The notes beneath the pieces were generated by a model that did not search any database, was not told the DNA's origin, and was given only the letters and a program-made list of their open reading frames with translations. 64,000 nucleotides of DNA from Nelumbo lutea (lineage: Eukaryota; Streptophyta; Magnoliopsida; Proteales; Nelumbonaceae), in contig JAKGHH010000002.1 in assembly GCA_022828595.1 (NCBI GenBank), forward strand, positions 61,600,383 through 61,664,382, in the 5' to 3' direction. Position 1 is the first letter of the stretch; each line of letters begins with the position of its first letter. Shown here piece by piece: positions 38,601 through 43,100 of the stretch. Both the position numbers and the translations under genes were made by a program.

Positions 38601-39797
38601 ACATCTGGAATCTGGATACGTTCTATTTCTTCTTGTTAACTCTTAGAGGCCTTCATTGTACCCAATTACAGTCCTTATTGTGCCACTGTGTAAATTTGTC
38701 ACAACTGAAACTGCACGCTTAGCATGCAGAGAAGTAGAACCGCTGTTGAAAAGTAGTTTATAAGAAAAATTTGCCTATGGGGGCGGTATCACAAAAACAT
38801 AAATGGGCAAAGATCCGTCATCAAGGGAAGGAGAAACTTACATTCCCATTCAGTCCTTGAAACTCAGGAGAGTTAATTATTGCCAGAGCTGGGGCAAGAT
38901 AGACAAATGATGGACCTTGTATCAATGGCAACCTCGATCCAAAGGATGTGTGCAACAGAGTCGTCACTCCCGATACAAACATCACGGTTGACACTATCAT
39001 GGAAGTATCCTCCTGGCACTCACTAATTCCCATTAGACCAAGTGATCTACAATCAAATTCATGTCAACCAAATACATCTTCACAAAACCAATTTAGTATA
39101 AAATGAATACTCACTTGAGTGCCACCCATTGCTGGGACTATAACAAGTGGAATGAGAATCAACGAACCTAAAATGGAAATGTAATGCTGCAACCCATATA
39201 GACCAATTGGAACTGGAAACAAGAACCCGTTGCAGATTAAAATCAACATAATCAATACAAAAAGAAAATAATCATTTTTTACTTATCAGCGACAAAGAAA
39301 ATAATATGAGAAGGCTCACCAAGGCCAGGGGTATCTCTGAGTTCATACTTCATATGTGAATGGCGAGCAACAAAGACATCATCGTCGACGACGATAACCT
39401 CTTCTTCCCGGCTAGGCTTGGGAGGAGGTTGCGGCGCAGGGTCCGATCGAACCTGCCCATTGGGACCCGGTCCAGCACTCTTAACTGCTCCTTCCGAATC
39501 CCTTCTCTTCCTGATGGACTGATCCTTATCAGACGACGACGGCATTTTATCACTCGCCGGTTCACCATTTGCAGCAGGGGGCGCCCTACCTCGACCGGAT
39601 TCGAGATCTACTGGAGCCTCGCCCTCCTTCGGCTTCGGTGCTGCAACAATCTGACCAGAATCACTGGCATTCGTCTCCCCAGAGAACCTCGCTCTGAATC
39701 CCGTCCTCTTCGCCCACGAAGACGGCATTGCCGACTGCTCTCCTGCCGGCGGCCACGGCCCTGGCCGTGGACGTTTCGTTGGGTCGGAGCTCGCCAT
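8435..39797 (-). CDS. NAT12: Nucleobase-ascorbate transporter, NAT11/NAT12 type (10 exons)
   Basis: Membrane permease of the NAT/NCS2 family (UraA-like fold); family members move nucleobases or ascorbate across the plasma membrane. The exons, in transcription order, are 39320-39797, 39115-39212, 38842-39012, 32645-32745, 29875-30010, 29681-29731, 29281-29568, 12833-13067, 10629-10915 and 8435-8656. They total 2067 bases, giving 688 residues. Every junction is GT-AG and the frame is kept throughout. The first in-frame ATG (39797, context AAATGGCG) opens a long hydrophilic N-terminus of about 155 residues. This extension is the mark of the NAT11/NAT12 subgroup, whose Arabidopsis members I recall as about 700 residues. 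The QH motif of the first membrane segment is at residues 168-169, and the NAT signature ENVHTIAVTK is at 490-499, with His where many paralogues have Gly. The C-terminus VKWVGL is typical. Total intron length is about 29 kb, nearly all transposon-derived. No stop or frameshift interrupts the exons, so the gene appears functional. Substrate is not inferable from sequence. Confidence 0.96.
9349..9839. mobile_element. hAT-like non-autonomous transposon in NAT12 intron 9
   Basis: The ends are TGGGCTGTCAATGGGT and ACCCATTGACAGCTCTA, complementary over 13 consecutive bases. The flanks CATCTTTT (9341-9348) and TATCTTTT (9840-9847) agree at 7 of 8 bases, as expected of an ageing 8-base duplication. 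Non-coding, 491 bases. Confidence 0.8.
10236..10245 (-). mobile_element. Tail-only LINE micro-insertion, NAT12 intron 9
   Basis: The ten bases TTTTTATCAA (minus strand TTGATAAAAA) sit between TACCTAATTAGGCTT (10221-10235) and TACCTAATTAAGCTT (10246-10260), a 15-base duplication with one mismatch. The insert matches the last bases of the LINEs in this window (ATTGATA plus poly-A at 6787-6800). Confidence 0.65.
10629..10915 (-). CDS. NAT12: NAT12 exon 9
   Basis: Residues 520-615. It starts KIGGFIASIPDVMVAALLCF, continues through GLSNLRYSEAGSSRNIII and the FFSLSIPAYFQQYG helix, and ends GPFQGKYGG at a GTATGT donor. The acceptor is GCTTACAG. Confidence 0.96.
10916..12832 (-). other. NAT12 intron 8
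   Basis: 1.9 kb of non-coding DNA between exons 9 and 8. It contains a cluster of GAGGC/GCCTC palindromes (about 11940-12380) and a long pyrimidine-rich tract (about 12115-12235). No autonomous transposon was recognised. Confidence 0.8.
11940..12380. repeat. Cluster of GAGGC...GCCTC palindromes
   Basis: Perfect palindromes AGGAGGCTTAAGCCTCCT (11971-11988) and GAGGCATATGCCTC (12298-12311), plus near-perfect ones at 11947-11962, 12258-12271 and 12311-12330. They surround a T/C-rich tract. A related GGCGC/GCCTTGTG-rich stretch occurs at about 31938-32000. Family unknown to me. Confidence 0.6.
12833..13067 (-). CDS. NAT12: NAT12 exon 8 (NAT signature motif)
   Basis: Residues 442-519 plus one base. 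It starts VGSYHASSLLVASRPPT, contains GLWGTGTGSTTLTENVHT with the NAT signature at residues 490-499, and ends SLVG with a split Gly codon at the GTAAGT donor. It is the most conserved part of the transporter and has no change that would suggest inactivation. Confidence 0.97.
13068..14511 (-). other. NAT12 intron 7, proximal to exon 8
   Basis: AT-rich non-coding DNA before the first copia element. A patch at 13505-13650 has repeated GATATTT/AATATCC motifs of an unidentified repeat. Confidence 0.6.
14512..14645 (-). repeat. 3' LTR of copia A (internally deleted)
   Basis: 134 bases. It matches both ends of the 250-base partner LTR (TGTTGATAGTTCAGTCGAAC and the CTTCCTTAGCC side) but lacks about 115 internal bases, including the TATATA run and the CCCCTACTTAAG segment. 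Confidence 0.85.
14653..14950 (-). pseudogene. Copia A RNase H
   Basis: Frame with KLYCDNQVAIHISSN, STKHIEVDCHFVREK and QWADLFTKGL, the classic copia RNase H C-terminus. It is open over 97 residues but disconnected from the rest of the RNase H domain by frame changes. Confidence 0.85.
15080..16260 (-). pseudogene. Copia A reverse transcriptase
   Basis: Fragments in several frames, including GRYKRLVGKLNYLTITRPNI (about 15250-15310). The catalytic box reads YVDG instead of YVDD (Gly codon at 15563-15565), so the polymerase site is lost. Confidence 0.8.
16380..17400 (-). pseudogene. Copia A integrase
   Basis: Core integrase segments YTYFVIFVDDCSRMTWIYLM (about 17040-17090) and ILRSYNGKEYF (about 16905-16945). 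The second catalytic Asp is replaced by Tyr (codon near 16928). The downstream TPQQNGVVERK stretch is in another frame. Confidence 0.83.
17420..17690 (-). pseudogene. Copia A aspartic protease
   Basis: Contains IIDSRASDRMTGTPG, where copia proteases have DSGASDHM. The active-site Gly codon has become Arg (17674-17682). It is followed by the usual VLYITKLPFNLMSVSKLT. Confidence 0.83.
17859..18204 (-). pseudogene. 5'-truncated LINE inserted in copia A gag
   Basis: Minus-strand RNase H end of an L1-type LINE: VQHLVVEGDYQIVVGWLKD, then WVGRSANTLADGLAKKGV, a stop, a short 3' UTR and a poly-A (plus-strand T run 17860-17868). It splits the copia gag between PVRPIR and a GGSALPTLEEV-type continuation. 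The flanks CACCCAAT and CCCCTAAT could be a decayed duplication. Confidence 0.8.
18206..18880 (-). pseudogene. Copia A gag (UBN2-type)
   Basis: Frames with SDWEQEDAQIMTWLRNNMEP, TKEIWEHTKKLYS and ASMRNLWDELNVYHPLT, all typical of copia gag. The start is probably MASMGDDSGDQ near 18768. Broken by frameshifts and by the LINE. Confidence 0.8.
19317..19566 (-). repeat. 5' LTR of copia A
   Basis: 250 bases with canonical TG...CA ends. A TATATATATATATAT run at about 19413-19430 lies in the middle. The primer-binding site abuts its inner edge. Confidence 0.87.
19580..20960 (-). pseudogene. LINE ORF1 relic (DUF4283-like), interrupted by a SINE
   Basis: After mentally removing the SINE at 20635-20774, the minus strand reads VVGIPLHAWCFQSFHEIGDA. 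This matches the GLPLHLW...FKKIGDACGG motif of DUF4283 proteins encoded by plant LINEs. The rest (to about 19580) is broken by many stops. Boundaries are approximate. Confidence 0.5.
20635..20774 (-). mobile_element. tRNA-derived SINE with an 18-base target duplication
   Basis: 140 bases ending in 13 A (minus strand). It is flanked by exact copies of CACCATGCATGAAGTGGA (20617-20634 and 20775-20792). On the minus strand an A-box-like ACCAGCTGGTTGGTAAGG precedes a B box GGGATCGAATCC (plus 20708-20719), giving an internal RNA polymerase III promoter. The perfect duplication suggests a fairly recent insertion. Confidence 0.9.
21032..21128. repeat. 41-base-arm inverted repeat
   Basis: The left arm 21032-21072 starts AACTCTATTCTTGCCAG, and the right arm 21088-21128 is its complement with two mismatches. 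The loop is 15 bases. It sits just upstream of LINE remnant C. Confidence 0.85.
21137..22791 (+). pseudogene. L1-type LINE remnant C, 5' portion
   Basis: zf-RVT region (SVHFWEDIWVGDTPLKDLF, RVWTPRPNGTFTCASFF, CILCRAHGEDCYHLLISC) followed by RNase H (LNFDESSMGNLGLSGMGG). A second RNase H-like stretch follows (MRFAKQIGLKQVEVERDSK, about 22629-22690), so two LINE fragments seem fused. Copia B interrupts it at 22791. Confidence 0.82.
22792..22970 (+). repeat. 5' LTR of copia B
   Basis: 179 bases, TGTTGACAG...CTCAACA. It contains TATAAATAA (about 22877-22885), a likely TATA box for element transcription, and a pyrimidine-rich end. Confidence 0.93.
23904..24548 (+). pseudogene. Copia B gag
   Basis: Starts MLNGMSGGGDLSFPM at the ATG at 23904 and has the copia gag motifs LDRLNYLEWSRGIKLYI and NEIWEQAKSTYSEL. 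It ends at a TGA at 24546-24548; the zinc knuckle continues in another frame from the overlapping ATG at 24545. A real copia gag-pol is usually one frame, so this is a decay frameshift. Confidence 0.87.
24545..25471 (+). pseudogene. Copia B zinc knuckle, protease and GAG-pre-integrase region
   Basis: Begins with a knuckle-like CTHCQKSRYTKDTCWDLHG, then the protease active site SWIIDSGASKHM (about 25012-25047, intact DSG), then LYLWHCHLGHLS of the pre-integrase zinc-binding segment. It ends at a TAA (25469-25471), 13 bases before the integrase frame. Confidence 0.88.
25484..26482 (+). pseudogene. Copia B integrase
   Basis: Integrase core with the first catalytic Asp in VHSDVWGP and the second in QSDNAKEFF. 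The third position reads TPQQNGVAKQKNR instead of the usual ...AERKNR, so the catalytic Glu is Lys (codon 25892-25894). The frame ends in the linker before reverse transcriptase. Confidence 0.88.
26562..27420 (+). pseudogene. Copia B reverse transcriptase
   Basis: RVT_2 domain with WELVDLPKGKVLVGCKWVF, KARLVAKGFTQVYGVDYAKTFAPVA and LDIKNAFLNGDL. The catalytic YVDD is intact at 27237-27248. Stops at 27165 and 27309 break it. Confidence 0.88.
27435..28193 (+). pseudogene. Copia B reverse-transcriptase end and RNase H
   Basis: Continuous 252-codon frame: LVGRLLYLSMTRPDIAYVV, then RNase H with VYTDVDWVGSQSDRKSTSGY, ARSSAGAEYRAMA, LFCDNKAAISIA and NQLADIFTKGL, ending DIYAPT just before the polypurine tract. 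The best-preserved domain of the element. Confidence 0.9.
28201..28374 (+). repeat. 3' LTR of copia B
   Basis: 174 bases, preceded directly by the polypurine tract. It lacks five bases of the CTCTCCTCTCC run present in the 5' LTR. Confidence 0.93.
28375..28551 (+). pseudogene. LINE remnant C, 3' portion after copia B
   Basis: Continues the RNase H frame cut at 22791: KWI on the left joins KRTANV on the right once copia B and one duplication are removed. It ends with the family tail TTGTTGCTGATC plus seven A (about 28533-28551). Confidence 0.78.
28782..28802 (+). mobile_element. Tail-only LINE micro-insertion, NAT12 intron 7
   Basis: ATTTATCAAAAAAAA (plus six bases that may belong to a longer duplication) lies between two copies of ATTCCCATTT (28772-28781 and 28803-28812). 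The insert resembles only the last bases and poly-A of the local LINEs. Confidence 0.6.
29281..29568 (-). CDS. NAT12: NAT12 exon 7
   Basis: Residues 346-441. It includes LAITWAAAFLLTEAGVY, then an extracytosolic loop with CRRHVSRMKHCRVDTSHAL and SAPWFRFPYPLQWG, ending IIASVDS. The donor is GTGAGT. The next exon lies 16.2 kb away, across the nested transposons of intron 7. Confidence 0.96.
29681..29731 (-). CDS. NAT12: NAT12 exon 6 (51 bases)
   Basis: Residues 329-345, YLRKISVFGHRIFLIYA. It is a very short exon supported by the acceptor TTCTTGCAG, the donor GTAAGT, exact phase, and family agreement on both sides. Confidence 0.92.
29875..30010 (-). CDS. NAT12: NAT12 exon 5
   Basis: Residues 283-328, with the first base completing a split Arg codon. 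It has no starting Met and must be read across the intron. It encodes FINPVVVSPTVAAVGLSFY and then the helix ending LLVVIFSL. The acceptor is TTTTCCAG and the donor GTAAGT. The P-x-V-V-x-P-T-V-A-A-V-G-L motif is conserved in plant NAT proteins. Confidence 0.93.
30154..30688 (+). pseudogene. RTE-type LINE fragment, split by a Tourist-like element
   Basis: Frames WTKWKGASGVLCDR before, and GKCYKTIVRPAMLYGAEC after, the insertion at 30240-30628. This is the conserved C-terminal part of RTE reverse transcriptase (compare the IPLKLKGKFYRTAIRPAMLYG type). It is cut off at 30689 by a T-rich run that looks like the tail of another minus-strand retroposon. Confidence 0.8.
30240..30628 (+). mobile_element. 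Tourist-like (PIF/Harbinger) element, complete copy
   Basis: 389 bases with ends GGCCCTGTTC and GAACAGACCC and a TAA target duplication (30237-30239 and 30629-30631). Excision restores the RTE reading frame through IPLTLNGKCYK. It has long internal self-complementarity with GGTAAGT/ACTTACC motifs. A truncated inverted copy lies at 7614-7931. Confidence 0.9.
31103..31120 (+). mobile_element. Tail-only LINE micro-insertion, NAT12 intron 4
   Basis: CACTTATC followed by ten A, between ACTCACTACTCTT (31090-31102) and ACTCACCACTCTT (31121-31133), a 13-base duplication with one mismatch. Confidence 0.68.
31190..31607. mobile_element. hAT-like non-autonomous transposon in NAT12 intron 4
   Basis: 418 bases, ends TAGGGGTGTCAAT and ATTGACACCTTTA, flanked by the exact 8-base duplication TGTGTGCT (31182-31189 and 31608-31615). 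The interior is rich in GGTCCAATCC/GGACC motifs. A related copy starts at 63753. Confidence 0.92.
31608..32644 (-). other. NAT12 intron 4, remainder
   Basis: AT-rich non-coding DNA. It includes a GCGC/GCCTTGTG-rich patch (about 31938-32010, with CCTTGTG in tandem) related to the palindrome cluster of intron 8. No coding capacity seen. Confidence 0.6.
32645..32745 (-). CDS. NAT12: NAT12 exon 4
   Basis: Codes for residues 250-282 plus two bases. The acceptor is TTGCAG before AATTTCAGG and the donor is GTGTGT after CTAAG. It encodes the RHIMKQLQGAII segment and the following membrane helix up to VFLR. It is isolated between a 6.1-kb and a 2.6-kb intron. Confidence 0.94.
32986..33330 (-). pseudogene. 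5'-truncated L1-type LINE, NAT12 intron 3
   Basis: Minus strand reads DATFTWIRTANGMADSLAKQGV, the RNase H end of the same LINE family, then a stop, AATAAAATTTATCC and the tail TACTGATA plus A run (plus-strand T run at 32986-32991). The upstream limit is uncertain. Confidence 0.75.
33844..34047. repeat. Perfect tandem copy of a 100-base Tourist-like element
   Basis: Two 100-base copies (33844-33943 and 33948-34047) that look identical by eye. They begin GGCTGTGACTTGTTTGAAAG and end CTTTCGGACCAAACACACCC, each bordered by TAA. The ends are complementary in the TTTGAAAGAAAAGG / CCTTTTCTTTCGGA part. Confidence 0.85.
35959..35968 (-). mobile_element. Tail-only LINE micro-insertion, NAT12 intron 3
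   Basis: TTTTATCAAA (minus strand TTTGATAAAA) between two exact copies of TATCTATTTACTTT (35945-35958 and 35969-35982). Confidence 0.65.
36283..36345 (-). repeat. RTE-type LINE 3' end relic
   Basis: Minus strand reads GCTGATCCCGTCTCGCTGGG then CAAGGTTTTG followed by TTGAG repeats. This resembles the widespread plant RTE tail (GCCGACCCC...GTGGGATAAGG then TTG repeats). Small and diverged. Confidence 0.5.
38842..39012 (-). CDS. NAT12: NAT12 exon 3
   Basis: Codes for residues 193-249. The acceptor GCCAG precedes GAGGATACT. It contains the conserved SFGSRLPLIQGPSF stretch and ends EFQGLNGN before a GTAAGT donor. Choosing this acceptor rather than the open reading further upstream gives uninterrupted agreement with the family (MGGTQ followed by EDTSMIVSTV). 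Confidence 0.95.
39115..39212 (-). CDS. NAT12: NAT12 exon 2 (first membrane segment, QH motif)
   Basis: Codes for residues 160-192. The acceptor TTTCCAG precedes TTCCAATT, completing Val160 from a split codon. It carries GLYGLQHYISILGS, with the QH pair that lies in the first membrane helix and is needed for function in characterised NAT proteins, and then a hydrophobic run ending MGGTQ. The donor is GTGAGT. Confidence 0.95.
39273..39293 (-). mobile_element. Tail-only LINE micro-insertion, NAT12 intron 1
   Basis: A 21-base insert (minus strand GTCGCTGATAAGTAAAAAAT and one more base) between exact copies of AAAGAAAATAAT (39261-39272 and 39294-39305). Its CTGATAA...AAAAA part resembles the LINE tail at 32986. 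It lies in the 107-base intron 1, so it makes up a large share of it. Confidence 0.6.
39320..39797 (-). CDS. NAT12: NAT12 exon 1 (N-terminal hydrophilic domain)
   Basis: Codes for residues 1-159 and the first base of codon 160. It begins MASSDPTKRPRPGPWPP, is rich in Pro, Ser and charged residues, and has no membrane segment. A KRRRDS-like basic patch (RKRRDSEG) and an acidic VVDDD stretch precede the conserved HMKYELRDTPGL, where the transporter core starts. The donor is GTGAGC, right after the second base of the intron-facing CTTG. GC content is visibly higher than in the rest of the window, as is common for plant first exons. Confidence 0.95.
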
Positions 39798-40194
39798 TTC
39801 CCCCGGCGAGCTAAATCTGCATCGCTGCACGATGAACACACAAATGCCCGTAGATCTGGTCTATCTAGGGTTCGCAAACAAGTCCCTCGCGACTTGATAG
39901 TTGAAATCACACTCTGTTAGGGTTCCCTCAGAACCTTTTAATGTGTAGAGAGAGAAAGAGAGAAAGAAAAAATGTTGCTTGATGAGCTTCTAGCTTCCAC
40001 TGTAACAGTTCATAGAGAGAGATGCCTGGACTTAGGAGGTTTAGAAACGACAAAATGAAAAGATGGTGGTGCAGGTGGTGGTGGTGGTGGTGGTGGTGGT
40101 GGTGATGATGGTGGTGATGGTGATGGTGTAGAGAGAGAGCGACAGAGAGAGAGAGTGAGAGAGAGAGAGGGGGGAGTGAGAGAGAGTGAACCAA
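39798..40194 (-). promoter_or_regulatory. NAT12 5' leader and proximal promoter with two microsatellites
   Basis: The transporter leader must begin in this interval or a little beyond it. It carries a GGT/ACC trinucleotide run (about 40065-40125) followed by a GA/CT dinucleotide run (about 40127-40190). On the coding strand this reads as CT-rich then CAC-rich DNA, a type often seen around plant transcription starts. An apparent His-rich reading frame here is only the repeat translated. I could not place a TATA box. Confidence 0.5.
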
Positions 40195-43100
40195 TAGTGA
40201 TGTGAGAGGGAGGAGCGGTGGCCGAGCCGAAACCCGTTTTCGTTTTTTCTATTTTTGTGTTTCGATTTGTTTGTTATTCGTTTGTTCTAAACCTGTATTG
40301 CCTTACTAATCGGATGCCGTAACGGGAAAAAAGAGATGGGACTTGGGAGTCCTCAGTCATGGGCCAGGCCCACTGGCCCAGGCCAACAGCTACACCTTCT
40401 TCTAATCTTCATTTCTTATTCACTAATCCCTGATTAGAATTTATAAATTACAACCCTCAATTAATAATATATCATCTGGTATGATTAGCAGCATGCCTGC
40501 CACGTGTACGGTGATTTTCTGATTGGCCTGATTTGAGATCCAACGTTTGACATGAGGGGTTGGGAATAAAATGTGTGATAGTGGACGTTGGATCCATGGA
40601 TTTCATTTTTGTTGCCCTTTCGGGATTAATGCCACGAGCCGAGTTGGCTTGTCAGCTCGAGTTTGCCGTTTTGGGCCCTACCAGGATTGACCAGCCAGGA
40701 ATTAGACTGGACCGTCGATGGGCCCAGATGAAGGGCATGTTGCTTTTTGGATTAGGATGGACGCATCGGCCGGGTTAATGTGTTGAGGTTGAGGATATGC
40801 ATTGAAACAGATGGGGACCATAGTGTTGGACCGGTTTGTATTGGTAGTAAGCCCATTGAATAAAATCAGTGAATCAAATGATTGGATTAATCACTGGCCC
40901 ATAAATTTTTTATTGCTATTTATGTTTTGATACACCTAATAAAAAAAATTAAGATTTTTCTTTTGAAGGAATGACCATCTTTATGTAGAGCAACCACTAA
41001 AAACTGTTTCTCTACCCCCCCCCCAAAAAAAAAAACACTAAGAACAGGTAGGTAACAATGTGAAGGTCGATGTCCTAAGTTCTCTGCTAGTTGTAGAGAT
41101 GTGGGATCAAATCCCACTGTCACCAAGGTTGAGGCGTAGGGGTATCAATTGGACCGGATTTGGTAACATAGGTCCATTTACAAATTGAGTTGGGTTCAGG
41201 GTTTGCTCTTGTCAGAATTTGAATCGGTTCGGCCCAAAGCCCAAACCAACACAATACAAAGTTAGGCTCTAAGCCCTGCCCGTGAACAGGTCTATTTACA
41301 AATGGACTAGATTAGGACTGTCAAATAGGTCGGGTCTACATGATGGATCCAAACCGATTGAACCAATTATAATGGTTCTGATTTCATGATTTTGTCATGA
41401 TTAATAATTGGATTGGTTCCATTTATAGCCTGTCCTAAACTGATTTTGACCCAGAACCAATTATTTTATTAAATATATATAATAACTTTTTTATTTTCTT
41501 ACAATTTTTATTATATTTTATGTTTGAAATGGTAAATTTGATGGATAATAAATAAAACAATATTATTCAAAAATGCTTAATTTTTAACATATAAACAATT
41601 CAGTATTTTTTTTTATCATTTTTATTAAGTTTATATTATTTAAATAAATAAATATAGTTCTCAGAATAATCGGGTCTATTGGGTCTCTGGGTTTGTGATT
41701 TTGTCCCGATTAATAGGTCTCAATCCAGTCCGAATGAAATGCAAATAGACCAGATGGGACCCAATCCAGCCCCCAAAACTTGAGAGGGTTATGGGTTTGG
41801 GGGACGCATCATCCCATGTTGTGTAGCCCCCAAAAAATTATATCAATCATCAAGAGAAAATTACAATCCTTATGAAAAAAAAAGGGAAAAAAATCATTAT
41901 TCCAGGATAAATGGAAAATTCATGGGATCTTAGAAGCCTTAGCTACAACACAATTACACCTAAGCTTCTGTGTCAAAATAAGAGAGAAGCATAAAATTGA
42001 GGGAAACTTGACAAAATTTGCAAAAATCCTTAACAACTTTTCTCCGAATTTTATATCTCTTATTTTCTTTCAAACTAAACACAGCCTTAATGATTTAAAT
42101 CCAAGGATATTTAGGTATACGTTAAGAATGTCTAGGAATGAGATAAAATAATCACTACAATGCCTGTATCTCACTATGCTCTAAAGTTACTGAAATGTTG
42201 AATACCACATTTTTTTTTTTAATTATCCACTGCCACCAAAGATTGGGCCCATTAACATTTTGAATATGAGGCCCAGTAGGCCAAACTGTGACTCCAATCC
42301 CTACACAACCCACTTCAAATATCATCATAAATACTAGAAGAGAGGCCCACAGGTGGGGGGACCATGACCATCTAACAAGCAAGCACTATTTTTTTAAATT
42401 TTCTGTTGGGTCCGTCTCTGGATTATTAGAACCATCCAACCCAAGATCGCCAATAATGGTTCATATTCAAATCCTGTTTTTTTATTCTTTTGAACATTTT
42501 AAATGAATCATCGATTGGGCTGTCTGTCAAAGGAGAATTGAACCAAAGTGGTGGTCCCTTTTCTGGCTCCTTTACATCTGCCTGATATTTTGTGCTTCCA
42601 CCCTCTTGGAATTGCTCCAGCTTCAACCATAGGAGCTGTGTTTATAGCGTCATTAACTCTCATACCAAATCAGAACAAGTGCAATTATAAATGAAAAATA
42701 TATATATTTTTTTATATCTTTGTTTTTTTAATATTTTTCGTGGGGTTTGGGCCTTTGGGGGAGCGTCAGTGTAATGGGCTTATAGTGATTAACGTTTTAA
42801 TAATCTCATTTAGAGTCCACAGATTTAAATTGCTAACCAGGCTAACCTCACACTTCTGTGCTTGGGATGAAGACATTCTGGCCCACCACTCCATCGAGTA
42901 CATTAGCGAATAAAGATTTCTTTTTAAGCCCTAAGGCCGATTGCATTCAACTCAAGAAAAATTACATCTCATCAAAAGCAAAAGACATTAATGAAGTCAG
43001 GAACAATATATCGGGTCATTGAAAGATGTTCCTAATACATGATGGTAGTGTTTTGTGGATATGGATGTGAAAACAGTTTGTAAATAAGAGATCCGGAGTG

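Larger units (their letters stand above)
34048..38841 (-). other. NAT12 intron 3, remainder
   Basis: About 4.8 kb of AT-rich non-coding DNA. Recognisable items are the micro-insertion at 35959, an RTE 3' end near 36290, a probable LINE tail at about 37735-37850 (minus strand ...GCTTATCCAAAAAAGG), and a repeat with GATACGCCGGTATTGG at about 38360-38520 of unknown type. Confidence 0.6.

Noticed and set aside
39360..39920. Long plus-strand frame opposite NAT12 exon 1
   Set aside because: It is the mirror of the GC-rich coding exon; its Arg-rich composition is typical of an antisense shadow.
39928..40194. Open frame with a long His run on the minus strand
   Set aside because: It is only the translation of the GGT and GA microsatellites in the transporter leader; no conserved domain and no support for translation.
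41040..41130. SINE-like stretch with GGGATCAAATCCCAC
   Set aside because: B-box-like only; no A tail or target duplication found.
41136..41790. hAT-like start TAGGGGTATCAATTGGACC
   Set aside because: The complementary end and an 8-base duplication could not be found; perhaps two nested or truncated elements.
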